Source of the DNA: Dermacentor variabilis
Taxonomy: Eukaryota; Arthropoda; Arachnida; Ixodida; Ixodidae
Direction: 5' to 3'
Length of the DNA: 64,000 nt
NCBI RefSeq assembly: GCF_050947875.1
Contig: NC_134568.1
Coordinates: 252,411,267-252,475,266 of the forward strand
Shown here: positions 43,523 through 54,830 of the stretch, piece by piece
Numbering within the stretch: position 1 is the first letter of the stretch
How the letters are laid out: every line of letters begins with the position of its first letter
Program-made: the position numbers and the translations under genes
Notes under the pieces: generated by a model
What the model saw: only the letters and a program-made list of their open reading frames with translations
Database searches by the model: none
What the model was told of the DNA's origin: nothing

Positions 43523-45360
43523 ATGTGCGTGTCAAACCCATCGGCCGAACCAATTACTTTACGTCGCCGTGAAAGCCTTGGCAGAGCAGAACCCCTGACC
43601 TCATCTTCAATATTTGACCCGATGGACGACTCCACTTATCTTGCTGCTCTCGAGGCACCGCGTCCTCAGCCACTGCCGCGTTCTTTTACGCCAGTGACCT
43701 TACGACGACGCAGCGTGACGAACTTCTTCGCTTGCTCCAAGGCTTCTCTTCGTCTTTTGACTGCCAAGCAACATCACTCGGCCGCACAACGACTGTTTCG
43801 CACACTATCAACACTGGGAGCCATGCACGAATTCGACAGCATCCCTACCGAGTATCGGCGACCGAAAGACGTGTTATCAATGACCAGGTGAACGATATGC
43901 TGAAACGCGGTGTCATCCAGCCTTCTAGTAGTCCCTGGGCATCACCAGTCGTCCTAGTTAAAAAAAAAAAGACGGCACCATACGATTTTGCGTGGATTAT
44001 CGAAGACTTAACAAGATTACCCGAAAGGATGTATACCCGTTGCCACGTATCGACGACGCCCTTGACTGTTTGCAAGGTGCGGAGTTTTTTTCCTCCTTAG
44101 ATCTCCGCTCTGGCTACTGGCAGGTGACCATGGCTGACGCTGACTGTTCTAAAACTGTGTTTGTAACACCAGACGGCTTGTATGAATTCACTGTAATGCC
44201 GTTCGGTCTGTACAACGCGCCCGCTACTTTTGAATGCATGATGGACCGCATCCTGCGCGGCCTGAAGTGGCACACTTGTCTCTGCTACCTCGACGACGTT
44301 GTAGTCTTTTCCCCTGATTTTCCGACCCATCTTCGGCGTTTACATCAAGTTTTGAGCTGTCTCCGGAATGCTAGGCTCCAGCTTAACTTAAAGAAGTGCC
44401 TATTTGCAGCTCGAAAATTGACTATATTAGGCCATGTTGTCTCCAAAAAAGGCATCCTTCCTGATCCTGCTAAACTTCGCGCCGTATCCGAATTCCCGAA
44501 GCCCACTAACTTAAAAACACTACACAGCTTCGTTGGCCTATGCTCCTATTTTCGACGTTTCGTTCGCAATTTCGCTACTGTGATCGCACCACTAAACCAA
44601 CTCCTGCAAGGCGACAATGAACTTTCTGCTTGGTCGGAAGCCTCCGATTATACCTTTACGACTCTTCGTTGCCTACTCACGTCTCCGCCGATCTTGCGCC
44701 TCCGCCGATCCTACTCACGTCTCCGCCGATCCAAGCGCCCTACAGAACTTCACACTGACGCCAGCGGTGTCGGCCTTGGTGCCGTGCTCGCACAGCGTCA
44801 GAACCCTAATGCCGAATTCGTGGTCGCTTATGCCAGTTGTACACTCATAAAAACTGAGGCCAATTACTCAGTAACAGAAAAAGAGTGCCTGACTATCGTA
44901 TGGGCTCTTCAAAAATTTCGCCCATATCTCTATGGTCGATCCTTTGACGTGGTGACGGATCATCACGCTCTTTGCTGGTTGTCTAACCTCAAAGACCCGT
45001 CGGGCCGCCTCGCTCGGTGGGCCTTCCGAATTCAGGACTATGATATGCGTGTCGTTTATCGCTCTGGACGCAGACACTCTGACGCCGATGCCCTCTCGCG
45101 CTTCCCAGTAACTTCCTACAGCAGTACTTCTACCTACAGACCTGATATTTCACCGCTTGACATCCTGGACATGGCCTCAGAGCAACGTAAAGACCCACGG
45201 ATCGTCATGATATCCGACTTTTTGTCAAATCCTCCGGCAGCTTCGGCACCTCGAGCGTTACGCCGACAGGCGCAGCATTTCACCATCCGCGACGGACTTT
45301 TGTACCGCCGCAATTACCACAATGACGGCCGCACATGGCTTTTCGTAGTGCCCCGCCACC
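43523..45360 (+). pseudogene. pol: Reverse transcriptase - RNase H (second gypsy-type element), frameshifted
   Basis: The N-terminal RT region (LKRGVIQPSSSPWASPVVLV) is in one frame until an 11-A run at 43960-43970. After it the frame from 43992 reads [44 protein letters not shown] and CYLDDVVVF (catalytic YLDD). RNase H follows ([47 protein letters not shown]). Just before RNase H a GTCTCCGCCGATC motif is repeated three times (about 44681-44731), replacing the normal linker. The A run is two longer than needed for the frame. Confidence 0.85.
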
Positions 45361-46420
45361 TTCGACAAGATATATATGCTCCGTTTTTCACTCTGATCCG
45401 CAGTGTGGTCACGGCGGAGTGTCGAAAACCTACACACGGCTTCGCCTACGATATTATTGGCGAGGTATGTGCAACTTCGTCCACAAATACGTACGCTCCT
45501 GCGTTGCCTGCCAACGCCGCAAATGTGTCCCGCATTTCTCCACCGCACCTCTCCAGCCGCTTTCCTGCCCAGCTCAGTCATTCGACCGTGTCGGCATTGA
45601 TTTATACGGGCCTCTTCCATCTACTGGCTCCGGCAACCGATGGCTTGTTGTCGCCGTAGCTCATTTGACACGATATGCCGAAACCGCCACCTTGCCTGCC
45701 GCATCAGCAAAAAACGTCGCGTCATTCATTCTGAACAACTTTGTTCTCCGCCATGGCGCACCCCGTGAACTGCTGAGCGATCGGGGTCGCGTATTCCACT
45801 CGGACGTCCTGCAGTCACTCCTATCTGAATGCCAAATTATTCACCGCACTACTACTACTTGTCATCCACAAACCAATGGCTTAACAGAACGATTCAACAG
45901 AACTCTTGGTGACATGCTATCAATGTATGTTGCGGCTGACCACTCCAACTGGGATCCTGTACTTCCATTCGTCACATACGCCTATAACACTGCCTCTCAA
46001 GCCACTACCGGATTCTCACCATTCTTTCTGCTTACGGTTCTCCCGTACCGGTCGGACCCTGCTGAGTGCTCACCTGTTTCCACGGTCGCTCAGTACGCCG
46101 AGAAATGCCGACAACTGGCCCGTTCTTTGACGTCTGCTCAACAGTGCCGCCAAAAAGAGCGCCATGACCTCAGCCCACCCCCTCACCCTTTCCCTATAGA
46201 CTCACTCGTGTGGCTTTGGGTACCGCCTGTTGCTGCCCCTGGCCTTTCGTCCAAGCTCCTCCCGAAGTACCACGGGCCCTACCGCGTGGTTGCGCAACCA
46301 TCACTTGTTAATTACGTGGTCGAGCCCGTGTCACGATCTCCCGATCTGCGTCGTCGGGGACGAGAGACTGTGCACAGTGACCGGCTGAAGCCATATTACG
46401 ATCCTCTCACCTCTTCCTAG
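45361..46420 (+). pseudogene. pol: Integrase (second gypsy-type element)
   Basis: The frame shifts near 45370. It then reads [20 protein letters not shown] with CVAC (HHCC region), [10 protein letters not shown] (first Asp), SDRGRVFHS (second Asp) and [12 protein letters not shown] (Glu, with 35 residues between Asp and Glu). It ends with a C-terminal YHGPYRVV module and [12 protein letters not shown] before TAG. It lies after RNase H, the usual gypsy position. Confidence 0.88.
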
Positions 46421-46599
46421 ATCGCCAGGATGGCTACTCTTCAATTCCGGGGGTGATTGTGACGAAGAAGATCGGCAGGCTAAAAAGCCCCGTTGCCATC
46501 GCGTGGCTCATACGCAGTTCGTTCACTGGCTGCGCCCTAGCTGCTGCTGCCGCGTTGGTCGCTGCTTCTATAGGACCCGAATAAACCCCCTTTACAATT

Positions 46600-46964
46600 G
46601 CATGGAAATTATATGCAGTTGAAAACCTTTGCTTTACCATGTACGCTGATGATATCACCCGGTGGAAGACCTATAGGCTAAGCATAGCTGAACAAGTTAT
46701 AATGCTGCAAAACGCACTGGACATAATTGATCAGGAAGACTACAGGCATGAGGCCCTTGACGGCGAAGACTCACTACATCAGAATACATTTGACAAACAT
46801 GGAAGCTCCGACGTAACACTTAACTTATATGGACACCAAATTCGCCAACCGGAAGATGAACACCTCAAAATACTGGGCGTCCCAATTAACAAGGATGCCA
46901 CGACATGGACATGGCTGCAACAGTTGAAGCAGCAATGGAAACCAGCTGTGCACCTTATCAGGTG
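46600..46964 (+). pseudogene. Non-LTR LINE reverse-transcriptase relic
   Basis: The frame begins inside the palm (LCFTMYADDITRW, catalytic YADD intact) and continues to LKILGVPINKD, typical of I/R1-like LINEs, ending at TGA. The expected DDITLW reads DDITRW. It starts abruptly at the end of the gypsy LTR. The minus-strand RNase H relic at 60855-61600 could come from the same family. Confidence 0.65.
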
Positions 46965-47859
46965 ACTAACCTACCACAGCGGAGGGGCAGGAACAGAGGT
47001 TGCATGATGGCTGACGATAGCTGTTTTCATCGTCGATATAAGGTAAGGATTGCAAGGACGTGACCCTAGAGACGACGTTTTGCTTACATCACCCAGCAGC
47101 ATGCAGCAAGCACGGTGCGACAGCGACTCGCTAGTGGGTGACGTGACAGAACGCCTGTATACTCAAGGGTGCGGCGTGGAGCTTGCTGCCGCCTCCCATT
47201 TTCGGTTTCGTGCGCTCTGATAGTCGAAATTCGTTGTGCCACAGTTCCGCGGGTAATTGCATTTTTCCCGTTCCAAAAGTTGATATGGCATGTACGGAGA
47301 GCTCCCTTCAATCTGCCCAAATACAATGAGCACGCCGAAATTACAACTTTCAAGAATAATTATTGCATTTTTGGTTATTAGCGACTAATTACTGCTTATC
47401 ACTCGTCACCATGTGGTCGCCAGCACTGCCGGCTTGTCTCCAAGAAAAACGTCCTTTTATTTCAGAACAGTTATACGAACATCCTGTATAACTGTTTAAG
47501 GCATTCTGCAGGAAGTTCAAGTGACAAGTTCGAAAAACTGGCCCTAAATTGCCTCAGCAGTTCCTTTTTTCAAGTGAATTCTTGCATTGGCTCACAAGTT
47601 TCGGTGGCCTTGTCGTGGTCACGCAAAAAAACCCAGTTGCTCCCATGGAGAGCGGAGCAGCTGCAGGAAAGGGAGGTTGCATGAGTTGACAGCTGCGCCG
47701 GCGCCGGAGCGTGCATAGAATAAGAAGCGTGAGTCATTAGCAAGGGTTCCAGCTGCATAGGCGCGCGTTCACGTCACGCGCGCAACCAATCGGTGCCGTT
47801 TCGCCAGGGAGGGAAAGGCCAGGAAAGGGTCTCTCGCGCGCTGCGCCGGCTTCGTTTTT
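46965..47859. other. Non-coding spacer
   Basis: No gene supported. A perfect 10-bp inverted repeat ACAGTTATAC/GTATAACTGT lies at 47467-47476 and 47486-47495. Confidence 0.3.
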
Positions 47860-48094
47860 GCTCACTCACACTAGGCCGGCTCGACACCGATTTCGGTCTG
47901 TCGGCGACAATATTTTTTTCCCCTTCGTGTCAGCACCTCTGTCACACTGTACCGACGCCGACAACCTGCCGATGGTCGGTGGAGAGCTCGGCGTCGGTAC
48001 AGTGTGATAGAGGCGCCTACACGAAAGTAAAAAGCGCTGTCGCCGACAGTCGGCATACCGAAGTCTGTGTCGGGTCGGCCTAGTGTGAGTGAGC
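47860..48094. mobile_element. Fold-back MITE with ~100-bp inverted repeats
   Basis: The left arm GCTCACTCACACTAGGCCG... (47860 to about 47961) and right arm (about 47990-48094) are inverted copies over nearly their full length. Shared blocks include CTGTCGGCGACA, TTTCGTGT, CACACTGTACCGACGCCG. Only about 30 bases are unpaired. No target duplication is certain. Confidence 0.75.
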
Positions 48095-49648
48095 CTTTTC
48101 CATTCAGTTCAGTCTCTGAAAACGGATGGGACAGCCACGCGTAGTGCGTTCCCTCGAAAAACAGGCAGCCTTCGATGAGCGGCGGCGAGAACTCGCCCGT
48201 GAAAGGGCTCGCCGTCGGCGCGCCGATCCAGCCGTTAGAGCCGCCCGAGCGTAGGCCGGCACCAACGAGAAGGTGCCGAGCTGAGGGAGTCGGAAGTCGA
48301 AGCAGTCCGGCATCGTTACCTATGGGTTGCTTACAGGGGCGTAGCCGAGGGGGGGGGGGCTTATGGGGCTTCAGCCCCCCCCCCCCCCGAAATTTTTTCG
48401 TGCTGTCCATGCACCGCCGACCAAAGCAACCCCCGGCGCCGGAAATCATTCTGGATTTTGTCTAGAACGTCTTTTTCGCGCTCAAAAAAACATTTCACCG
48501 CGAACATAGCGAACTCGGGCGTGATTTTGCGACAACGTCCATGCACCAGGAGTTACATAAGGCAAGCGCAGCCCCATCCGAGCACAAAGGTGAACGGGCT
48601 CGCCGCGGCATCTCGCGGAGGTCGCCGAATCTACGGAGCGCATGGATGTCAATTCCGAATATTTATGGGCATAAAGTTCTCATAAACTTTTGATGTGAAA
48701 CGTGCATTGGGATTTCCAATGTTGTGCTTTCGATTTTCAATTGCGGAACTTTGTTGGTTTAATGCTGTTATAAACGTTTGACGCCTAAGGTGTATTGACT
48801 TTTTTAAAGTCGTACATCGAAACATGCAACAAGGCAAGCCAAATCAACACACTATCAGACAAGTTGACAAAGCACGCATCGAGGTCCGATGAGACGAAGC
48901 GTTGATGTGGTTCATTTGTGCCGCCATCTCACACAAAAAATATAAAAAAAATTGTTCACCTACTCCAAAGCATCCAAGTCAAGACACTAAAGCCAGCAAA
49001 GGTAGCTGCGCTCTTATTTATTTTTTCTACTTTTACTTTTATTGTAGAGGACACGTTGAGCCTATTCAAGTTTTTTGTTCTCGCTACCCGGGGGCTGCCG
49101 GAGCCAGCCAGAGAGCATGCGTTTTTCTCGTGTTGGCCCCGGCCACCGCGTGGCGCATTTCGGTGGGCGTTCGTTTTTCTCTGGCCGAGGGGATTTTCGC
49201 CTGGAAGAATTTTGGACGTTTTCTGGCCAGTAGACGAGAAAAACAAACAATGATCGCTGGCCGCCATCACTGTGGGGACTCGATGGATTGCAACGCGTTC
49301 GCTCGAGCGCAACCTCTCTGGAAAGGCTCGTCCAGCCGGTGTAGGATACCGAGCAGTATGCGCATGGTTCTCGGTGGACCAAACGTCTCACGTTTTCTTC
49401 GATATTACTTCGGTAGCCACATTAGAGGTCCAAAGTAGGCATTCGATTGTGGAGATACTTTGCGTTTCTTTATTTCGGTGCCCCGCCTGATAAGGAAAAA
49501 AAATAAATTGTTGTGGCGCAGCGAATTATCGCATGGTGAAAGTTCATTTTCGTTACTTCTTTTGCGGAAAGGAAAGCAATGGGCCACGGGACGCTTCACT
49601 TGCCGAATACTCTTATTATATTATTCAATTATACGGACGCTACAGGCG

Positions 49649-49826
49649 CAGTGGCGTAGCAACAGGGGGGGCCGGGGGCCCGTGGGCCCCGGGTGCAAGG
49701 GGCTAGTGAGGGGGGGGGGGGTCATATACGTATGAAGACACCCCTCTTTCCGCCGGCTACACCCGGGGAGGGGGGTGACAGAAGACCTATGGGCCCCGGG
49801 TGCCAGACGACCTAGCTACGCCACTG
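49649..49826. mobile_element. hAT MITE, 178 bp, nested
   Basis: The ends CAGTGGCGTAGCAA and (reverse complement) CAGTGGCGTAGCTA are flanked by a perfect 8-bp duplication TACAGGCG (49641-49648 and 49827-49834). The interior is G/C-rich (GGGCCCCGGGTGC on both sides). Confidence 0.9.
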
Positions 49827-50291
49827 TACAGGCGCATTCCTGCCATCGCCCTCACGTTCCGTATAAAGTCCAAAGGCGATAACAAAGGCGATAACACCGC
49901 ATACTGTATGTGTGAGTGAAAGCGTAGGGGGCTGGTGGCATGAGTGGGCCGACGATGGTGGCTCAGTCTTGTGTGCGCAAAGGAGAAAAGCGGGGAGGAA
50001 GCGAGCCACCTTCCGTCGCGCGCGATACATCGGGGGGAGTGGATGGAAGGGGGGATCTATGATTCCGTGAATCTGTGATTGCGCAACATGCTTATTTGCC
50101 TTATTTGATGCATTATATACAGCGACTTTTTCTTAGATACGTAGATTCATTGGAGACCTAATTTCAATATCTTGTTGCGAGGTCTTGTGTATACGTGCAG
50201 CGAACTTTGTTTCCAGTGGCATTTTTTTGCCCTTTATCAATCTGTATCTTCGCATTTTTATATTCCGTCGTATCTTCGCATTTCTAATATA

Positions 50292-51590
50292 CGAGGGTGA
50301 GTCAAATGAAAGTGCGTCTACACACCTCACGCAATAATGGTTCGGTTCATTATCTGCGAGGCATGCGCGTAGCACACAGGCATCTCTCATTTACAAAAGT
50401 GACAAGTAGGTATGAGGATAAATGTTCTTTAATGATATCATACACTGGGTTGAACATAGTTGCGTGACGTAATGGACGCTCCAGAAGTTGAACAGCTTGG
50501 TGTCGTGAGTTTTCTGACAGCTGAAGGGGTTCACCTCCAAAAAATTACTTGCCGTATGGCTGCCGTGTACGTTGAACATTGCATTTCGTTAATCACTGTG
50601 AAGCGTTGGAGGAAACTGTTGAAAGAAGGACGTGAAAGTTGCAAAGACGATCCAAGACCGGGCCAAAGTCACCATGCAAAAACCCCCAACAAAACTGCAG
50701 CTCAAGGTTGATGAGCTGATGAGACATGAGCGGAGGATAAGCATCGATGAACTTGCAGATCGTGTGAACGTCAGTCACGGTTCCGTTCACGCCATAATTC
50801 ATGAACATCTCGATTATCGGCTCTTGTGCGCGCAATGGATGCCCAAGATTGTGAACCATGCACTGTCAGAAGACGGAGAAGTTCGGCGCTGCTTTGACAC
50901 ATCTGATCCGGTATCACAATGAGGGTGACGACTTCTTGTCTGCAATTGTGATCGGGGACGAACCATGGTGCCACTACTACGAGCCTGAAACACGACGGCA
51001 AAGCTTACAGTGGAAACATTCGCATTCACCACCCCCAAGAAAGCAAAGGCCGTCATTTCTGCCGGAAAGGTGTTGTTGACTTTTTTTTTCGATCGTCAGG
51101 GGTCATTACTGATAGAATTTGCTAAATCTTGACAGACTATCAGTTGTTTCCGATATTGTGAAACGCGGGACCGGCTACGTGGCGCAATCAAGAACACACG
51201 ACGTGGAAAATTGGCGAATGGGGTCATCTTGTTCCACGACAATGCCCGTCCCCACGTCGCTGATGTGGTTAATATAAAACTGGCGAAGTTAAAGTGAGAA
51301 ACGCTGCAATATCCGCCATACAGCTCAGATCTGTCGCCTTGCGACTTCCACATTTTGGGGCAACTGAAAAAAAAACAGCACAAGGCAACCAGATTCTTGT
51401 CGGACGATGACGTGAAAGAGTCAGTTGCAGACTTTTTGGAGCAGCAACCCAAGGAGTTTTATGAGACGGGAATCACGCGACTCCGTAGCCAATGGGACAA
51501 ATATCTGATTGCTCATGGAGACTACTTTTAAATAAAGTACTCCGTTTGTCATATATTCGCATTGGATCACTTCCATTTGACTCGCCCTCG
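50292..51590 (+). mobile_element. mariner transposon, 1.3 kb, nested copy A
   Basis: Terminal inverted repeats CGAGGGTGAGTCAAATGAAA and CGAGGGCGAGTCAAATGGAA are flanked by TA (50290-50291 and 51591-51592). It contains a broken transposase gene on +. The same insertion site is occupied in the unit at 61625-64000. Confidence 0.88.
50472..51531 (+). pseudogene. mariner transposase, copy A (frameshifts and stops)
   Basis: ATG at 50472 opens MDAPEVEQLGVVSFLTAEG with the helix-turn-helix region. The frame changes near 50705 and again near 50910; later stops occur (for example after LLIEFAKS, and within KLK-ETLQYPPY). Three catalytic Asp are readable: VIGDEPWCHY, LFHDNARPHV and LSPCDFHILG (D,D34D arrangement). 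The end LRSQWDKYLIAHGDYF and TAA (51529-51531) are intact. It is inactive because of the frame damage, not because of lost catalytic residues. Confidence 0.85.
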
Positions 51591-52125
51591 TATATTTTGC
51601 AGAACTCCTGCTTTTTATGCGTGCTCTCTGTTGCGACTCTGTTGCGACTCTCTGGTGCAATTACTCACGATACAGAACCGGTGACAGCTGCTCCTTCGTA
51701 ATACATTGGAATAAATGACAGCGTCATTGAGATTTTTCACTGGCCGTTGCATGTGTGCAAGAATGTAAACAAGGTTCTTGAATGACAAAGATTCATTAGC
51801 ATATTTGTCCTCAACTTGTTCATTTCATGACCTTTACATTTTTCACATCAGCGGTATGCAATGCTTTGCTGGTTTCGAACTGATAAAGTTCTAAAGTTGG
51901 TGTGATATTTTCTTTACTTATTGAATAGACAAAAACATGGAAGCATTGATATCATTTACTTTGTGCACAATTTTCTGCACAAAAGAGTATATTATTTTAA
52001 TAAAAAAAAACTAAATATTTTACTTGTTCTGACAGTGCGTAGCGTTCAAGAATTCGCTTGCAGCATCTTTGGCAATGCCAATGCAGTTATTATTCATGTA
52101 TTTGATCCCTCGACAAATTGTTTAA

Positions 52126-52848
52126 GGGGAAGCTTTAGCTCGGGACCAACTTCGACGCGATCTATTCAGATACATGTAAAACGCAGAAACACTTTTCTGA
52201 GATAACCCCTGGATCGCTTCTAATGAAATTTGTTGCATTTGTGAGAGAAAGTTTAATTCTAATGCCTGTTGGAAGCGCAATTTCGATTTAGGGCCTGAAT
52301 TTTGTTTAAAATATTTTGAAAAATTCGAAAGTTCGAAAAAGATAGAAGCACGATGTTTACAAACTAATAGGTTTGCATCAAGAACAGACATCGCCGTTAT
52401 GTAAAAGGCATCTACTATAACAGTCAAAGCGGACAAATTTGGTATGCCAGTTTATATCTTACGTGAATTGGTTACGTTGTGCACAAGGGTTCTGCAAAAG
52501 CCGTATTTCCATAATACTAAATTGTTTTAGATTCATTTGTAATATATCAATTTTGTCCGCTGTAGATGCACTATTAGGTGCACTTCACAGAATTGTGATA
52601 TCATTTTTTATTGTTGAGTTAGAGTTTTAAACTTGATAGTTTCACTTTCTGGAAATGTGAAATTTTTGCCAATTTTTAATAAAGAATTGACAACCTAACT
52701 AAAAAATTCGAACCAAGCAGTCACTAGCATTTAAGTTATTATTTTAAATGCAACAAACCTCGTCAAATTTGGTGCAGTGGTTGCCGAGAAAAACTAATTC
52801 TCGTTCTACATGTATTTAGATAGGAGCACCTGAGCTAAAGCGTCCTCC
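52126..52848. mobile_element. TAA-flanked DNA element (Harbinger-like), 723 bp, nested
   Basis: The ends GGGGAAGCTTTAGCTCGGG and (reverse complement) GGAGGACGCTTTAGCTCAGG are flanked by TAA (52123-52125 and 52849-52851). The homologous unit at 61625 lacks this insert at the same point (CCTCGTTATGAAATTTGTCG), which gives an empty site. A 3-bp TAA/TTA duplication is the habit of PIF/Harbinger elements. No transposase is present. Confidence 0.75.
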
Positions 52849-52931
52849 TAACGAGGAGGCCGAACTACAACGTGAGCCCCCCCCCCCCCCCCCCCATGAA
52901 CGATATTTCTGGCTACGCCACTGGTTGCTTA

Positions 52932-54059
52932 CTCGCGACCATGGAGAAAGAATAATTTAGGAGGCGCAACTCGCCTCCTTTCCACGTCGTCATATCATAT
53001 CTAAAGAACCGTCGTAAATTCACCATGGCGGCGGCGGACGTCGTGACAGCCATAGAGTTTCCTACAAACAGCGGCCCCGAACACCGGACACATGACGTAT
53101 GATGGTATGATGTCAAATGACGGTTTGTCGAAGCGATGCAGAGGATCCGCCCGACGCGAGGCACAATATAGCTATGTATCGCATACTCTGATAGGCCCTT
53201 TTTATGGCGCATGATTATAAACTAGAACAAATTCTCGTTTTTCATTACGTCAAAACATTGAGAACACCAAGTGCAGTATTATATACGCGCAAAGTTATGG
53301 TTGCCGATCGTCTGCTCTATCTATAGGCGTCTGGCTAGGATTGCAGATCATTTGATCTTTCAAGTGCGCCAGTTTCTTGCTCTCATTGCCAGATAAAGAG
53401 CATGTGATCGTAAATATAAATCTTGAAATAAGTACACTAAAACGGGCTACAGGTCTTTTATTCCTTGAGCGCAAACTGTGCTGGCGCAAAGGTTTTATGA
53501 CGTCATCCGACAATCCAGCGCTACAGCGACGGAAAACGAAAGTAGCTCCTTGCGGCGCCGTAAGGGGCGCCGCGCCAACGTTCACCTAAACGTTCACCAA
53601 CTCGCTATAATATCACGTCTGAAGCTGCGCGTCTCCTCCTCACCCAGCGTGACATTATCACGATGATGATGGATATTGTTTCTTAGCGCAAGGGCCAGAA
53701 ATGGCCAAAGAGCGCCATGACACTTGGTGATGAATGGCAATGAGTATAGGGGAAAATGGTGGAAGTCGAGTGGCTGTATATTGGCCTAAAATATTCGCTG
53801 TAAATGGTGTAAAATATGTATCTATTAATATAATGTCAATGAAAAGTGAGTCCTATGGTTTTAAAAGTGCGTTGTGAAGGATTAGCTACTAAAACGTGTT
53901 AATTTATAGCAGCACCAGTGCCTCTGCAGAGCCCTTCAGCGCAAGGGCTGCGAGGCATGCGCTCTGTAAGTGACTTCATTGCAGCTACAGCCTCTAAGCA
54001 GAGGCTGTGCTACAAATAGCATGGCCAAATGATTTATATGGTATTCGTTTCTTCTAAGA
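52932..54059. other. Non-coding spacer
   Basis: No gene supported. The start continues the sequence interrupted by the hAT-type insertion. The part near 53680-53730 (GCGCAAGGGCCAGAAATGGC, AAAGAGCGCCATGAC) looks like a repeat end, but no other copy is in the window. Confidence 0.3.
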
Positions 54060-54330
54060 ACTTGAGTACTGATTTAAAATTAAAATGAGGGTCATTGCCT
54101 AAAAAGAAGAGTAGGTGCAAACGGTATAAGTAGGTGAGTAGGTGCAATGACTGTATAAGGAAGGGAAGAACTTTTTTGTCTCCTCTTCTAATAATGGGCA
54201 CTGAACGAGAACATGAAGGACTGTAAGTACTTCCAAACCTAGTGCATGTCGGAGGGTGAGTTCCAGTTGGAATATACGAGTGAGTGCTATAGGTGTGCCC
54301 AAATCTTAATCTACAGAGCAGTACTTCCTG
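54060..54330 (-). pseudogene. LINE C-terminal relic
   Basis: The minus-strand frame reads LGTPIALTRIFQLELTLRHA and LTVLHVLVQCPLLEEETKKF. The phrase H-x-L-x2-C-P-x2-E-E-E is typical of the C-terminal end of I-like LINE proteins. Nothing else of the element was recognised. Confidence 0.45.
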
Positions 54331-54404
54331 GTGTCTTGTTGTTTTCTCATAGATCCAGTTCCCTATTTTTGGTTTGATTAGGTGCAGTTTAACGTAATGC
54401 CTTT

Positions 54405-54830
54405 AAACCGCATGCTGCACTGCAGACGAACTTCGTCGCTACGATAACAACGATCGACTGGAAAAAAACGCGGACGAGACAAAGGAAAGGATGAGAACAA
54501 GAAATTTCCCGCCGAAGCGACGATCCATTTTTGCTACAGTTGCTCCCACTGATGAGCCTTTGCAGGGAATGATTAGAACCGCATCGCCGGCACGTACGCT
54601 TTCGCCGGTATTTGAGCCCCCAACTCTGCAACAATTCCTCTTCGACATTCCTTGAAGCTTTCGCCACCCCACACATGCGAAGGGTGTTGCTTATTTCACT
54701 GTGAAAACGTGAATGAGACAGAGAAGCACTATCAACGACACAACAAACCACGGCGCGCGGCTGGCTCCTCTCCCGTGTGTTCTGCGCAAGGCCGCCACCA
54801 GTGGCGCGTCCATCGGCGCGCACTACACGT
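54405..54830 (+). repeat. Dispersed repeat of unknown class, copy 2
   Basis: Matches 34540-34990 in the same orientation along its length, with many substitutions. It is GC-richer than that copy. Confidence 0.6.

Larger units (their letters stand above)
42393..46590 (+). mobile_element. Ty3/gypsy-type retrotransposon, 5'-truncated, standard domain order
   Basis: Gag 3' part, protease, RT, RNase H and integrase follow in the usual gypsy order. A 3' LTR starts at about 46458 (TGTGACGAAGAAG, after a GGGGGTGAT purine tract) and carries AATAAA (46580-46585). The 5' LTR and most of gag are missing; a SINE occupies that side. At least three frameshifts make it non-functional. The LTR probably ends or is cut at about 46590, where LINE sequence begins. 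Confidence 0.85.
48334..52923. mobile_element. hAT-type element, 4.6 kb, carrying three nested transposons
   Basis: The ends CAGGGGCGTAGCC (48334) and CAGTGGCGTAGCC (reverse complement, ending 52923) are hAT-like inverted repeats. A perfect 8-bp duplication GTTGCTTA (48326-48333 and 52924-52931) flanks the element. Runs of G/C lie just inside both ends. No hAT transposase frame was recognised, so it is non-autonomous or decayed. Nested inside are a 178-bp hAT MITE (49649-49826), a mariner (50292-51590) and a TAA-flanked element (52126-52848). A second copy of the right half, in the other orientation, begins at 61625. Confidence 0.85.

Noticed and set aside
48902..49438. Possible hAT transposase frame
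   Set aside because: Sequence shows none of the hAT motifs (no zinc finger, no dimerisation-domain signature) and overlaps minus-strand frames of similar size.
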